Shown here: piece after piece, positions 48,879 to 57,605 of the stretch
Layout: each line of letters opens with the position of its first letter
How positions within the stretch are numbered: the first letter of the stretch is position 1
Source of the DNA: Fictibacillus solisalsi
GTDB taxonomy: Bacteria; Bacillota; Bacilli; Bacillales; Fictibacillaceae
NCBI RefSeq assembly: GCF_900103485.1
Contig: NZ_FNHW01000002.1
Span: 62,001-126,000 of the forward strand
Length of the DNA stretch: 64,000 nucleotides
Reading direction: 5' to 3'
Position numbers and translations under genes: made by a program
The notes under the pieces: model-generated
Told to the model about the DNA's origin: nothing
The model's database searches: none
Seen by the model: only the letters and a program-made list of their open reading frames with translations

Positions 48879-50420
48879 TTAATTAATGTACATGCCGACT
48901 CCCGGTCCAACCGGAATGCCTAGAAGTCCGAAGGCCAGAAGCAAGATAATCCATACAATCAAAAATACAACCGTATATGGAATCATTAACGACATCAGCG
49001 TGCCGATTCCCGCCTTTTTGTCATATTCATTCATGAACGACAGCAGAATGGCGAAGTACGGATTAAGCGGTGTGACCATGTTGGTGGAAGATTCCCCGAT
49101 GCGGTAGGCCACCTGAATGAACGCGGGATTATAATTCAGCAGCATCAGCATCGGCATGAAAACCGGAGCCTCCAGTGCCCATAGTGCTGAGCCGCTGATG
49201 ATGAACAGGCTGAGGAAAGCTGTTACGAGCACAAAGCCAATAACGACGGGCAGCCCGGTCAAGTTGATGGAGCTCAAGCCGTCTGCTGTATTAACCGCAA
49301 TCCATGTGGCAAGGTTGCTCCAGTTAAAGTAGGCAATAAACTGGGCGATGGCAAACACGAGCACAATATAGCCGGCCATATCCCGGATGGAATCGGTCAT
49401 CAGTGCAGGCACATCGCTCGTTTTCTTAATTTTTTTCATTGTGACCCCGAATGTGACGCCAACGGTAATGAAAAAGAGCAGGATAATAGGCACAATCCCG
49501 TCCAAAAACGGGGAAGGGATAATCGTTCCGCCATCTCCTCTCAGTGGAGAGTTTGGAAGAAACAGCACAAGAGCCACAAGCCCGATGTAAACAATGGCAG
49601 CGATGAATGCGTTGCGAAGCGCCTTATTTTCAAGGGTATTGGAGGTGAAATCGAGTTCCTTTTTTCCAGTTTCTCCGTCATAGGCGCCAAGGCGGGGTTC
49701 AATAAATTTCTCTGTCACCAGGCCTCCGACGATCGTCAGAACAATAGTGGAAACGCTCATAAAGTACCAGTTATCCACAGGTGAAACAGACGCGTTCGCA
49801 TCAATCGTTTGAGCCACTTCAGTAGAGATGCCGGAAAGAAGCGCATCTGTTCCTGCGATTAAAATATTGGCCGTAAATCCAATTCCCGAACTGGCAAAAC
49901 CAGCAGCGAGCCCTGCGATCGGGTGGCGCCCGATGGAGTAAAACACTACAGCGGCCAAGGGCGGAATGATAACAAAAGCGGCATCGGACGCAATGTTGGC
50001 CATAATGCCAATGAAAAACACGGTATAAGTGATAACCGATTTGTGTGCTTTAATAATCGTCTTTGTGATCACGCTCTCGAACAATCCGACGCGCTGGGTC
50101 AGCCCAATCCCGAGCACCATCGCCAAAACAAGACCGAGCGGTTTAAATCCGGTGAAATTTTCAAGCATGGACGTGAGTATGAATTTCAAGCCTTCACCGG
50201 AGATCAGGCTTTTGACTTTCAGTGTTTCTTTGGTTGCAGGATGCACAACAGATACATCAAACAAGCTGACAAGTGCAGATAAAACAATCATGAATAATGC
50301 CAGATACACAAAAAGCATAAAAGGGTGGGGAAGACGGTTCCCAAGCCGTTCAATGGTATTTAATAAACCTGAAATGTTCCTTGCACTTCTTTTTTGAACA
50401 CTGGCTGATAGTTCTGCCAT
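48879..50420 (-). CDS. abgT: AbgT-family transporter
   Basis: A 513-residue, multi-helix transporter of the AbgT family. Key segments are GNRLPHPFMLFVYLALFMIV near the start and SGSALWALEAPVFMPMLMLL late in the sequence. E. coli AbgT imports p-aminobenzoyl-glutamate; some relatives export sulfonamides. Together with the two hydrolase genes it forms an uptake-and-cleavage operon for folate fragments. It is the first gene of the operon, under a good promoter with a palindromic operator. Confidence 0.88.
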   Translation of the reverse strand: MAELSASVQKRSARNISGLLNTIERLGNRLPHPFMLFVYLALFMIVLSALVSLFDVSVVHPATKETLKVKSLISGEGLKFILTSMLENFTGFKPLGLVLAMVLGIGLTQRVGLFESVITKTIIKAHKSVITYTVFFIGIMANIASDAAFVIIPPLAAVVFYSIGRHPIAGLAAGFASSGIGFTANILIAGTDALLSGISTEVAQTIDANASVSPVDNWYFMSVSTIVLTIVGGLVTEKFIEPRLGAYDGETGKKELDFTSNTLENKALRNAFIAAIVYIGLVALVLFLPNSPLRGDGGTIIPSPFLDGIVPIILLFFITVGVTFGVTMKKIKKTSDVPALMTDSIRDMAGYIVLVFAIAQFIAYFNWSNLATWIAVNTADGLSSINLTGLPVVIGFVLVTAFLSLFIISGSALWALEAPVFMPMLMLLNYNPAFIQVAYRIGESSTNMVTPLNPYFAILLSFMNEYDKKAGIGTLMSLMIPYTVVFLIVWIILLLAFGLLGIPVGPGVGMYIN

Positions 50421-50450
50421 TTCAAAATCACCTTCTTTTGCAGTTTTTTT

Positions 50451-50508
50451 ATTAACGGAAATTGTCCGTTAATCTTCCGATAACAAAGTATTCAGCAAAG
50501 TCTGACAA
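50451..50508 (-). promoter_or_regulatory. abgTAB promoter and operator
   Basis: On the minus strand TTGTCA (plus 50508-50503), 17 bases and TGTTAT (plus 50485-50480) form a promoter. Just downstream, ATTAACGGA-N5-TCCGTTAAT (50451-50473) is a perfect 9-base inverted repeat covering the transcription start. This is a clear repressor site; the regulator encoded at 50979-52280 is the nearest candidate. Confidence 0.68.
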
Positions 50509-50596
50509 AATCCTTCTTCTATTACAATAAAAATTTTAATCATGTTAAGATTCCTTACATATTTATGGAATATAGGATAATAAAGGAGATTTTAAA

Positions 50597-50659
50597 ATGA
50601 AAGCGAATTCATTTAATGGGGATTTTTTTATGGAGGTGAATGGCTTTGAAACTATTTAA
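50597..50659 (+). CDS. 20-residue leader ORF overlapping the next gene
   Basis: ATG at 50597 follows the best binding site in the region (AAAGGAG) and encodes 20 codons ending in TAA at 50657. The frame contains the ribosome binding site (GGAGG) of the following gene and ends 14 bases inside it. Its translation could expose or block that start. The peptide itself has no recognisable features. Confidence 0.4.
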   Translation: MKANSFNGDFFMEVNGFETI

Positions 50660-50894
50660 TTTTTTCTCAAAAAATGTACCGGTTTATACCGCATTTGACC
50701 AGGGCACGTATTTTAAGGTAGCTCAACGATTTCAAAGCGAAGGCTTGCGTTACAAAGTGAAACGTGTGAACCACGGAAGCTGGGCGCCTGGCTCTCACTT
50801 CAGTTCAAACGATTTTAATGGATCAACCTTTTATGAATTTTTTGTTAAAAGTGAGGAAGAGCATAAAGCCTATCAGGTATTGTCAAACTTATGA
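50646..50894 (+). CDS. Small hypothetical protein
   Basis: An 82-residue basic, aromatic-rich protein (NVPVYTAFDQGTYFKVAQRF, later STFYEFFVKSEEEHKAY); no membrane segment or known family. Two starts are possible: an ATG at 50640 only three bases after GGAGG, or a TTG at 50646 with nine-base spacing, which I favour. An overlapping leader ORF precedes it. Confidence 0.5.
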   Translation: MKLFNFFSKNVPVYTAFDQGTYFKVAQRFQSEGLRYKVKRVNHGSWAPGSHFSSNDFNGSTFYEFFVKSEEEHKAYQVLSNL

Positions 50895-50951
50895 GAGAAC
50901 CTTAAGGATGAGTGGTTCTGTGAGTAGCCTGCTAAAGCTTATCTTCCAAAC

Positions 50952-50983
50952 GTAAAAGCCCTCCATTATGGAGGGCTTTTACA
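50952..50983. terminator. Bidirectional terminator
   Basis: GTAAAAGCCCTCCA (50952-50965) and TGGAGGGCTTTTAC (50969-50982) form a perfect 14-base stem with a 3-base loop. It overlaps the stop codon of the minus-strand regulator. Confidence 0.88.
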
Positions 50984-52280
50984 ATTTCAGCGCATAAATT
51001 TTGCGAGGCCGGCCGCGGTATCCGGACTGTTCCTCGCCGGTGACCTCAGCCAGGTTTAATTTTTCGAGTTCAGTTAATATGCGCCTTGCGTTTCGTTCGG
51101 TTCCTTTTAGCCATTGCGATACTTCCAGGGCGGTAACGGTATTCTTTTTATAATGCTGGGCGAACGATTGAATTTTCCCGACTACCGCCGGACTGAGGTT
51201 GGCGTTTTTTAAGGTTTCCTTCCAATGGTCTCCGAGTGTCCGTCCGTTATAGGAGACCTGTTCATTGGTCTGCAGGCTTTCGGTTACGGTTTTGTCCTCA
51301 TTCACCTGGATGATCACCGGCTTGTCATACCGGCGGGCAAACCGAAAGGCGAGTCTCACGTTTTGCTCGGCCTCAAGCGCCGTTAGGCCGTAGCCGAGCC
51401 CGATGTTGATTTGCAGGTTGCTGTGAAGCTTCGTATCCTCGATCAGCTGGTGCAGCGAATTGTCTCCGAAGTGGAGGTCCATTTCGCCTCGGGTGGTGTA
51501 GATGTAAAAATGATCGTCACCGATCTGCTGAAATGAACCATGGACCAGTTCTGCATAATGAAGCAGAATCCGTTGCAGCTCAAGCTCCTGTTGCCTCCGT
51601 TTGTACGTGTAAAAGGACTCGTCGGAAGAGGACGGAGAATCGAATACGGTGATGCCGAGAATCGCCGTCTGGGCTTTCTTGTACCATTGCGACAGGCTGT
51701 ACTCTTTTAAATACTGAAGCATGAGCCGGATGGACGGGATGCCAGGCGTTACCCGGTAACAAGGGATTCCCAGCGCCTTCAGCTCAAAATACACCTCTTG
51801 GATAAACGTAATGGCAACCTCAGTTTTTCCCTCTCTGTACAGTTGGACATGAAAATCAATCAGGTCCTCTGGAGGAAGGTAGCCGGTATACGGAAGAGTA
51901 TACAGTTGAAAAGTCGGAATGGTTTCGCCAATATCTTTGAGTTCCTCATCCTGAATACTGTCGAGGCTCATGGTTGAAAAAATTTTGTCTTCTTTCACCT
52001 GAGCTTCCAGTAAGGTTTTATACAGGCTGATGCCGTTTACGGGTGCATAACTGCCTTCTTTTTCTTCGATGATTCCGTTGGCCAGAGCATAATGGTAAGG
52101 GGCCTGACCGGAAAAAAACCACTGGTCCACCCGGTGTTTGTTTCCCTCGATTAAAGTCACGGTTTCCTCGAGCCTTTTATAAACAAATGGAAGGACATCA
52201 ATATTATCGAAATGTTCTGCTGCTTTTTTGACCAATTCTACTGAATCGGACGGACCGATCACGCCTAACTGAATTCTCAT
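50979..52280 (-). CDS. Transcriptional regulator with C-terminal winged helix
   Basis: A 433-residue multi-domain protein. The N-terminal half (MRIQLGVIGPSDSVELVKKAAEHF) looks like a ligand-sensing domain. The middle (GDDHFYIYTTRGEMDL, INIGLGYGLTALEAEQNVRLAF) resembles a GGDEF/nucleotide-cyclase fold without an obvious active motif. The last ~75 residues form a winged helix (VTALEVSQWLKGTERNARRILTEL) with basic end GYRGRPRKIYALKL. Lying just upstream of abgTAB, it probably controls that operon. The frame opens at a TTG; AAAGGACG places the start at ATG 52280. Confidence 0.7.
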   Translation of the reverse strand: MRIQLGVIGPSDSVELVKKAAEHFDNIDVLPFVYKRLEETVTLIEGNKHRVDQWFFSGQAPYHYALANGIIEEKEGSYAPVNGISLYKTLLEAQVKEDKIFSTMSLDSIQDEELKDIGETIPTFQLYTLPYTGYLPPEDLIDFHVQLYREGKTEVAITFIQEVYFELKALGIPCYRVTPGIPSIRLMLQYLKEYSLSQWYKKAQTAILGITVFDSPSSSDESFYTYKRRQQELELQRILLHYAELVHGSFQQIGDDHFYIYTTRGEMDLHFGDNSLHQLIEDTKLHSNLQINIGLGYGLTALEAEQNVRLAFRFARRYDKPVIIQVNEDKTVTESLQTNEQVSYNGRTLGDHWKETLKNANLSPAVVGKIQSFAQHYKKNTVTALEVSQWLKGTERNARRILTELEKLNLAEVTGEEQSGYRGRPRKIYALKL

Positions 52281-52470
52281 GATAAAACGTCCTTTTGGAA
52301 GCAATGGGCCTTCTTTTTTCAGGGCCAGAGGCTCCTCATTTACTGGATAACTCTATTCTTATCATAAAACAGGAAGGGAATGGTTTTCAAATCTTCCATG
52401 AAGTTTTAGCGCAGCGGTGAAAAGGGAAGAAAGAAATGGGAGAGTAAATGATCAGGAGGAGTTTTACTAT

Positions 52471-53256
52471 ATGTCAAAAACCATTTTTATTACAGGTGCA
52501 GGAAGTGGACTGGGGAGAGGGACAGCCATCGGGCTCGCCCAAAACGGGCATAAGGTAATTGCAACGACGGAGCTGACGTCCCAGCAAAGTGATCTCATGA
52601 AGGAAGTGCGTGAAAAGAATCTCGATATTGAAGTCTTCAAGCTTGATATCACCAACGAGCGTGACCGCGGGCAAATTAAGGAGCATGATTTTGATATCTT
52701 TTTGGCCAATGCGGCGATCAATGAAGGCGGGCCATTGTCGGAAGTTCCTTTGGACCGTATTAGAGCGCTGTTTGAAGTGAACGTATTTGCCACACTTGAA
52801 ACGGTACAGCTTGCCGCCGCGAAGCTGGTGGAAAAAGGGTTCGGGAAAATTGTATTTATGAGTTCCATCGCTGGGATTGCGGCTACTCCCTACGTTGGTC
52901 CATATACGGCAACAAAACATGCCATTGAGGGCATCGCACAGACCTTGCGGAAGGAATTGGAGGAGTTCGGTGTACAGGTGGCGACCATCAACCCTGGCCC
53001 ATTTGCGACTGGTTTCAACGACCGGAGTGCAGAGGAGAAGTACAAGTGGTTTGAAAAAGGAAAGAATTTCACACGGATCGAGGATATGAAAAAACAAGAG
53101 GAAAGTTTAAAAGATCAGTACGATCCGGAAGACATGATCCGCAAAATGGTGGAAATCATTCCATTGGAGCACCACCCATTCCGCACCGCCTATCCGGAAG
53201 AAACCGAAAAGAAAATGAAGGATTCCGAAAAGGAACATTGGGAACTGGAAATTTAA
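52471..53256 (+). CDS. Short-chain dehydrogenase/reductase
   Basis: A 261-residue SDR with the nucleotide motif TGAGSGLGRGTA, an unusual NAAINEG in place of NNAG, and the catalytic Ser and Tyr-x-x-x-Lys (MSSIAGIAATPYVGPYTATKHA). The substrate is unknown. AGGAGGAG precedes ATG 52471, although the open frame extends further upstream. Monocistronic with its own terminator. Confidence 0.82.
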   Translation: MSKTIFITGAGSGLGRGTAIGLAQNGHKVIATTELTSQQSDLMKEVREKNLDIEVFKLDITNERDRGQIKEHDFDIFLANAAINEGGPLSEVPLDRIRALFEVNVFATLETVQLAAAKLVEKGFGKIVFMSSIAGIAATPYVGPYTATKHAIEGIAQTLRKELEEFGVQVATINPGPFATGFNDRSAEEKYKWFEKGKNFTRIEDMKKQEESLKDQYDPEDMIRKMVEIIPLEHHPFRTAYPEETEKKMKDSEKEHWELEI

Positions 53257-53268
53257 AAGCTGACATCA

Positions 53269-53298
53269 AAAAGCACTCATACAACGAGTGCTTTTTAT
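53269..53298 (+). terminator. Intrinsic terminator
   Basis: AAAAGCACTC (53269-53278) and GAGTGCTTTT (53286-53295) form a perfect 10-base stem with a 7-base loop, followed by TATC. Confidence 0.85.
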
Positions 53299-53399
53299 CT
53301 TTGACAAAACCCATCCATTTACACAGAAAGAAAGGTTCGCTACACTTATAGACAGACAATTCAGCCAATACATACTCATAAACAGAAGGAGAGTTGTTT

Positions 53400-54149
53400 A
53401 TGTTTTCACTGGAAGGTAAGGTTGCGGCGATTACTGGTGCAACCAGGGGAATTGGCCGTGAGATGGCACTTGCCCTGGCGGAAGCTGGTGCTGACGTTGC
53501 GCTTCTACAGCGGAACACCGCCGATGAGACTGTAAAAAAAGAGATCGAAGCTCTTGGGCAGCGTTCGATGATTGTACATTGCAACCTAGAGGAGCAGACT
53601 CATGTTCGGGATGCCATCCCGACCGTGGTGAGAGAGCTTGGCAAGATCGATATTCTGGTGAACAATGCCGGCATCCAGCGCCGGTCTCCCTCGGTATCAT
53701 TCTCGGAAACCGACTGGGATGATGTCATCAATGTCAATTTAAAGTGTGTTTGGCTGTTATGCCAAGAAGCAGGAAAGTTCATGGTTCCGCAGCAGTCGGG
53801 AAAAATTATTAACATGGCTTCCCTCTTATCGTTTCAGGGCGGATTGACCGTCCCGGCGTATGCCGCAGCAAAAGGCGGCGTAGCTCAATTGACAAAAGCC
53901 CTGTCCAATGAATGGGCGAAGGAAAATGTCAACGTGAATGCCATTGTTCCGGGATACATCGCTACGGATATGAACTCTGCGTTAATTGCGGATGAAACGC
54001 GAAACCGTCAGATTCTTGAACGGATACCGGCAGGACGATGGGGATCCGCTGAAGATTTTAAGGGGACTGTTGTGTTTCTTGCATCGGATGCATCAAACTA
54101 TATTCATGGCCATTTGCTGGCGGTAGATGGAGGCTGGCTCGGCAGGTAA
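53400..54149 (+). CDS. kduD: KduD-like SDR (2-dehydro-3-deoxy-D-gluconate 5-dehydrogenase)
   Basis: The 249-residue SDR has TGATRGIGREMALALAEAGADV, NNAGIQRRSPS and the active-site stretch ASLLSFQGGLTVPAYAAAK. The late segment TDMNSALIADETRNRQILER is characteristic of KduD, which interconverts keto-deoxy sugar acids in pectin/uronate degradation. No kduI or pectinase genes are adjacent, so a related deoxy-keto acid from another pathway is possible. AAGGAGAG precedes the ATG. Confidence 0.75.
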   Translation: MFSLEGKVAAITGATRGIGREMALALAEAGADVALLQRNTADETVKKEIEALGQRSMIVHCNLEEQTHVRDAIPTVVRELGKIDILVNNAGIQRRSPSVSFSETDWDDVINVNLKCVWLLCQEAGKFMVPQQSGKIINMASLLSFQGGLTVPAYAAAKGGVAQLTKALSNEWAKENVNVNAIVPGYIATDMNSALIADETRNRQILERIPAGRWGSAEDFKGTVVFLASDASNYIHGHLLAVDGGWLGR

Positions 54150-54160
54150 GGGAGCAAGGG

Positions 54161-54206
54161 AAAAAGGCAGCATTTCTGTTTGGACCAGAGCCGCTGCCTT
54201 TTTTCG
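54161..54206 (+). terminator. Intrinsic terminator after kduD
   Basis: AAAAAGGCAGC and GCTGCCTTTTTT form the stem around a 21-base loop, with a strong T run. Confidence 0.82.
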
Positions 54207-54280
54207 TATATAGAGGTGTGTATGTGCTGTGATTGTTAGTAGTACGTTTAAGTACCATAGAGGAACGGGTGCTTAGACTA

Positions 54281-54457
54281 TTACTGCGACTTTTTCTCAC
54301 TTAAAAACTGTGTAAATTGCTCTTTTGTTATGCTGGAATCCATGGCTTCTTTTACAAGTTTCAGCCATTCAGGATCTGTTAGCTCGTCTTTAGCTGGAAT
54401 GGAGACGTTATTCATTTCTTGATGTGGTACTTTCAAAATCTTAAATGTTTTGTACAT
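54281..54457 (-). CDS. SinI-domain (anti-repressor-like) small protein
   Basis: The 58-residue protein ends in a SinI-type helical hairpin, DPEWLKLVKEAMDSSITKEQ with QFLSEKK, the part that in B. subtilis SinI binds and inactivates SinR. The first ~27 residues (MYKTFKILKVPHQEMNNVS) are extra and unlike SinI. No sinR-like gene is nearby. It may act on SinR/SlrR elsewhere in the genome to tune biofilm genes. The frame opens at 54466, but AAGGAG points to ATG 54457. Confidence 0.7.
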   Translation of the reverse strand: MYKTFKILKVPHQEMNNVSIPAKDELTDPEWLKLVKEAMDSSITKEQFTQFLSEKKSQ

Positions 54458-54664
54458 TATACACACTCCTTATCTAACTAAATAGTAATTCATTTGTAAA
54501 CCGAAATATGAGTGGCAATTTGCAACATTTGTATTTAATTTAAAAATAAACGATGTATCATAAGATTCGCACGATTCAGAACAGTTTAAAACCGTCACAA
54601 AAAATTATTTTTAAAGGACTATTTTTCAGTGTTTATTTCACTTTGTGAATTTATCATTATGTGT

Positions 54665-54689
54665 ATTGTTACAGGTTGAATTGTTACAG
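54665..54689. repeat. Direct repeat upstream of the MFS/amidase operon
   Basis: ATTGTTACAG occurs at 54665-54674 and 54680-54689 with a 15-base period. Possible activator or repressor site for the operon beginning at 54737. Confidence 0.4.
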
Positions 54690-54736
54690 AAAGGGAATAG
54701 ATTAAGTGTTTTACATAACGAAGGGAGAGAATTAGC

Positions 54737-56071
54737 GTGAAGGGGAAATACCGGTATTTTATCATCGGCATGATTGTATTTATGACCGTTGTGAACTACA
54801 TCGACCGGGGTGCCATCTCCTATGCCCAAGAGGCGATCATCGGGGAATTCGGATTGAACCCAAAGACGTGGGGGCAAATTCTAGGGTATTTTGGCTACGG
54901 TTACATGTTTGGTGCCTTGTTCGGAGGCATGTTGGCGGACAAAAAAGGACCGAAGTTTGTTTGGATCGTAGTCGGGATTGCCTGGTCTCTTTTTGAAATG
55001 GGCACAGCTTTTGCCGGAGAAATCGGTCTTGCCTTGTTTGGCGGATCGGCCATTGCCGGTTTTGCCGTTTTCCGGATTCTTTTTGGCTTTGCGGAAGGAC
55101 CAACCTTTTCAACCATTAACCGGACGATGGCGAACTGGGCAGCACCGAAAGAAAGAGGATTTGCTGCTTCACTCGGATTGTTGGGAACGCCACTTGGTGC
55201 TCTTCTGACAGCACCCATTGCTGTTGCGCTATTATCGTTTACCAGCTGGAAAGTGATGTTTATTATTCTTGGTGTCATCGGATTGATTTGGATCATTGCT
55301 TGGATGAAGGTGTTTACCGATCAGCCGGAGGACAACCCGAAGGTATCCAAGGAGGAACTGGCTGAAATCCGGAATGAAAAGGAGCTGTTAAGTTCAGAAA
55401 AACTGGTGGACGAAAAAGAGGAAGAGCAGGTACCATGGCATCACTTTTTCCGTAATCCGACGTTGATTATGAATGCGATCGGATACTTCGCGTTTCAGTA
55501 TGTTAATTTCCTGATCTTAACCTGGACACCGAAATACTTGCAGGATACGTTTGACTTTAAACTTGCCTCCCTCTGGTATTTGGGAATGATTCCATGGGCA
55601 GGTGCGTGTGTGACCGTGCTGCTGGGCGGAAGAATTTCCGATTTTCTCCGAAAAAAAACAGGAAGTCTTCGCATTGCGCGCTCAGGTCTGGCGGTTGTGT
55701 CCCTGCTGTTAACGGCAATCTGTTTTATTCTTATTCCAACTGTAAATAGTGTGACCGCGGTTCTTACGCTTATGACAATTGGAAATGCGTTTAACTTTTT
55801 GCCTAACTCTGTGTATTGGACCGTCATCATTGATACGGAGCCGTCCAAGGCGGGTACGTTTGGCGGAGTCACTCATTTCTTCACCAATATTGCCACCATT
55901 GTGGCACCGACTTTAACCGGGGCTTTGGTGGCCATGAGCGGCTACGGAGCCATGTTTGTCGCGGCTGCCATCGCTTCTGCAGTGGGTATGGTCGCGATGA
56001 TCTTTGTTAAACCGGGAACCTCCAAACGCAAGATTAATCCATCATCAACAGCCAGCCGGCCGTCTGTTTGA
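54737..56071 (+). CDS. MFS transporter, anion:cation symporter type
   Basis: A 444-residue, 12-helix importer with VNYIDRGAISYAQEAIIGEF near the start and GGMLADKKGPKFVW after helix 2, matching the ACS subfamily (hexuronate, glucarate and related acids). The start is a GTG behind GGGAGAG. The amidase gene follows 14 bases later, so it probably imports the compound the amidase cleaves. Confidence 0.87.
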   Translation: MKGKYRYFIIGMIVFMTVVNYIDRGAISYAQEAIIGEFGLNPKTWGQILGYFGYGYMFGALFGGMLADKKGPKFVWIVVGIAWSLFEMGTAFAGEIGLALFGGSAIAGFAVFRILFGFAEGPTFSTINRTMANWAAPKERGFAASLGLLGTPLGALLTAPIAVALLSFTSWKVMFIILGVIGLIWIIAWMKVFTDQPEDNPKVSKEELAEIRNEKELLSSEKLVDEKEEEQVPWHHFFRNPTLIMNAIGYFAFQYVNFLILTWTPKYLQDTFDFKLASLWYLGMIPWAGACVTVLLGGRISDFLRKKTGSLRIARSGLAVVSLLLTAICFILIPTVNSVTAVLTLMTIGNAFNFLPNSVYWTVIIDTEPSKAGTFGGVTHFFTNIATIVAPTLTGALVAMSGYGAMFVAAAIASAVGMVAMIFVKPGTSKRKINPSSTASRPSV

Positions 56072-56085
56072 AGGAGAGGGAATCG

Positions 56086-57519
56086 ATGAATAACAATAAG
56101 GTTTTACATTTAAGTCTTTCGGCACTCTCTGAAGAAATCAAATCGAAAGAGATTTCGCCTGTAGAGGTCGTCCTTGAGTTATTGGCGAGAATTCAAGAGA
56201 TCAACCCTGTGGTTAACGCCTTTATCACGGTCCTTGAAGAGCAGGCGGTGAAAGAAGCGAAGCAGGCAGAAGAGGAAATCATGGCGGGACACTGCCGGGG
56301 ACCGCTTCATGGTATCCCGGTCGGACTGAAGGATCTGATTTATACAAAGGGAATCCGGACAACAATGGGCTCTAAAATTTATCAAAACTATATCCCGGAC
56401 CGGGATGCAACCGTTGTACAGAAGCTAAAAAAAGCCGGAGCGGTCCTAATCGGCAAATGCAACACACAGGAGTTCGCATATGGGCCGACAGGCGATGCTT
56501 CGTACTTTGGCCCGGCACGAAATCCGTACAATCCTTCAAAAATGACTGGAGGCTCGAGCAGCGGATCGGGAGCGGCAGTGGCTTCTGGCCTGTGTTTTGG
56601 AGCACTGGGAACAGATACGGGGGGATCCATCCGGATTCCCGCTGCAGCTACAGGGATTGTGGGGATGAAACCAACCTTCGGACGGGTAAGCAAGGCTGGG
56701 GTTCACCCGCTTGGCAGGACACTCGACCATGTGGGGCCAATGACGCGCAGCATCCGTGATAATGCTATGCTGCTTTCCGTGCTGGCCGGTTTTGATCATG
56801 AGGATCCATTCTCCCATAATCTTGGGAACGAAGATTTTACGCGCTGTATCGGTGAGTCCATATCCGGAAAAGTCATTGGTATTCCAACCAGCTTTTATTT
56901 TGACCGGGTGGATGAAGAGGTGAAGGGCAAGGTAAAGAAAGCGATTAAGGTGTTGGAAGACTTAGGTGCTGTCATACAGGATGTGGAGATTCCTGTATTA
57001 TCAAAGGTTTCCTATGCTCAACTCAAAACCCTGCAAAGTGAAGCCTATGCACTTCATGAAGAACTTGTCCTCTCTCGTCCGCAGGATTACCAGGCACCGG
57101 TTCTGGAACGACTGAAACAAAGTGCAGAAGCTCTCGGGTTTGAATATGTAAAAGCTCAGGATATCCGCCAGGAAGCAAGAGAAGCCTTCAACACGGTGTT
57201 TGACCGGGTTGATGTGATTGCTGCGCCGACCGTTGGCATTTTGCCGCCGGATATCGGACAAACGGAAATCTTCGTTGGCGGGAAAACAGAGCAGGTCCGT
57301 TCGGCGCTTTTGCGATTGACGGAACCAGCTTGTGTAACAGGTCTGCCCAGCTTGTCTGTCCCTTGCGGATTCTCTGAAAGGGCACTTCCAATCGGCTTGC
57401 AGTTAATCGGCAAACCGTTTAGTGAGGCCCGGCTGTATCAAGTTGGAGCGGCCTTTGAGCAGGAAGCCTCTCTATCAACACTGAAGTGGGACGTGCCGCC
57501 GCTCGTACAACAATCTTAG
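56086..57519 (+). CDS. Amidase signature family enzyme
   Basis: The 477-residue hydrolase carries the Ser-cisSer-Lys triad: Lys in GIPVGLKDLIYTKG, cis-Ser in GGSSSGSGAAVASGL and the nucleophile in GTDTGGSIRIPAA. It is similar to GatA but the genome context (an MFS importer, no gatB/gatC) points to a catabolic amidase releasing ammonia from a small amide. AAGGAGAGGG precedes ATG 56086. The substrate is unknown. Confidence 0.88.
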   Translation: MNNNKVLHLSLSALSEEIKSKEISPVEVVLELLARIQEINPVVNAFITVLEEQAVKEAKQAEEEIMAGHCRGPLHGIPVGLKDLIYTKGIRTTMGSKIYQNYIPDRDATVVQKLKKAGAVLIGKCNTQEFAYGPTGDASYFGPARNPYNPSKMTGGSSSGSGAAVASGLCFGALGTDTGGSIRIPAAATGIVGMKPTFGRVSKAGVHPLGRTLDHVGPMTRSIRDNAMLLSVLAGFDHEDPFSHNLGNEDFTRCIGESISGKVIGIPTSFYFDRVDEEVKGKVKKAIKVLEDLGAVIQDVEIPVLSKVSYAQLKTLQSEAYALHEELVLSRPQDYQAPVLERLKQSAEALGFEYVKAQDIRQEAREAFNTVFDRVDVIAAPTVGILPPDIGQTEIFVGGKTEQVRSALLRLTEPACVTGLPSLSVPCGFSERALPIGLQLIGKPFSEARLYQVGAAFEQEASLSTLKWDVPPLVQQS

Positions 57520-57530
57520 TTATTTAGTGA

Positions 57531-57558
57531 AGCATCTGAGGATTCAGGTGCTTTTTTT
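57531..57558 (+). terminator. Terminator after the amidase gene
   Basis: AGCATCTGA and TCAGGTGCT (one G-U pair) with a 4-base loop, followed by seven T. Confidence 0.82.
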
Positions 57559-57566
57559 GTGCCAAA

Positions 57567-57598
57567 AAAAACATCCCTCAATAACTGAAGGATGTTAA
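57567..57598 (-). terminator. Terminator after the GntR gene
   Basis: On the minus strand AACATCC and GGGATGTT form a stem around TTCAGTTATTGA, followed by an eight-T run. Confidence 0.82.
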
Positions 57599-57605
57599 AG
57601 TATCG

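Noticed and set aside
52305-52470. A second copy of the abg operator near the regulator gene
   Set aside because: No ATTAACGGA-type repeat is present upstream of the regulator, so autoregulation through that site is not supported.
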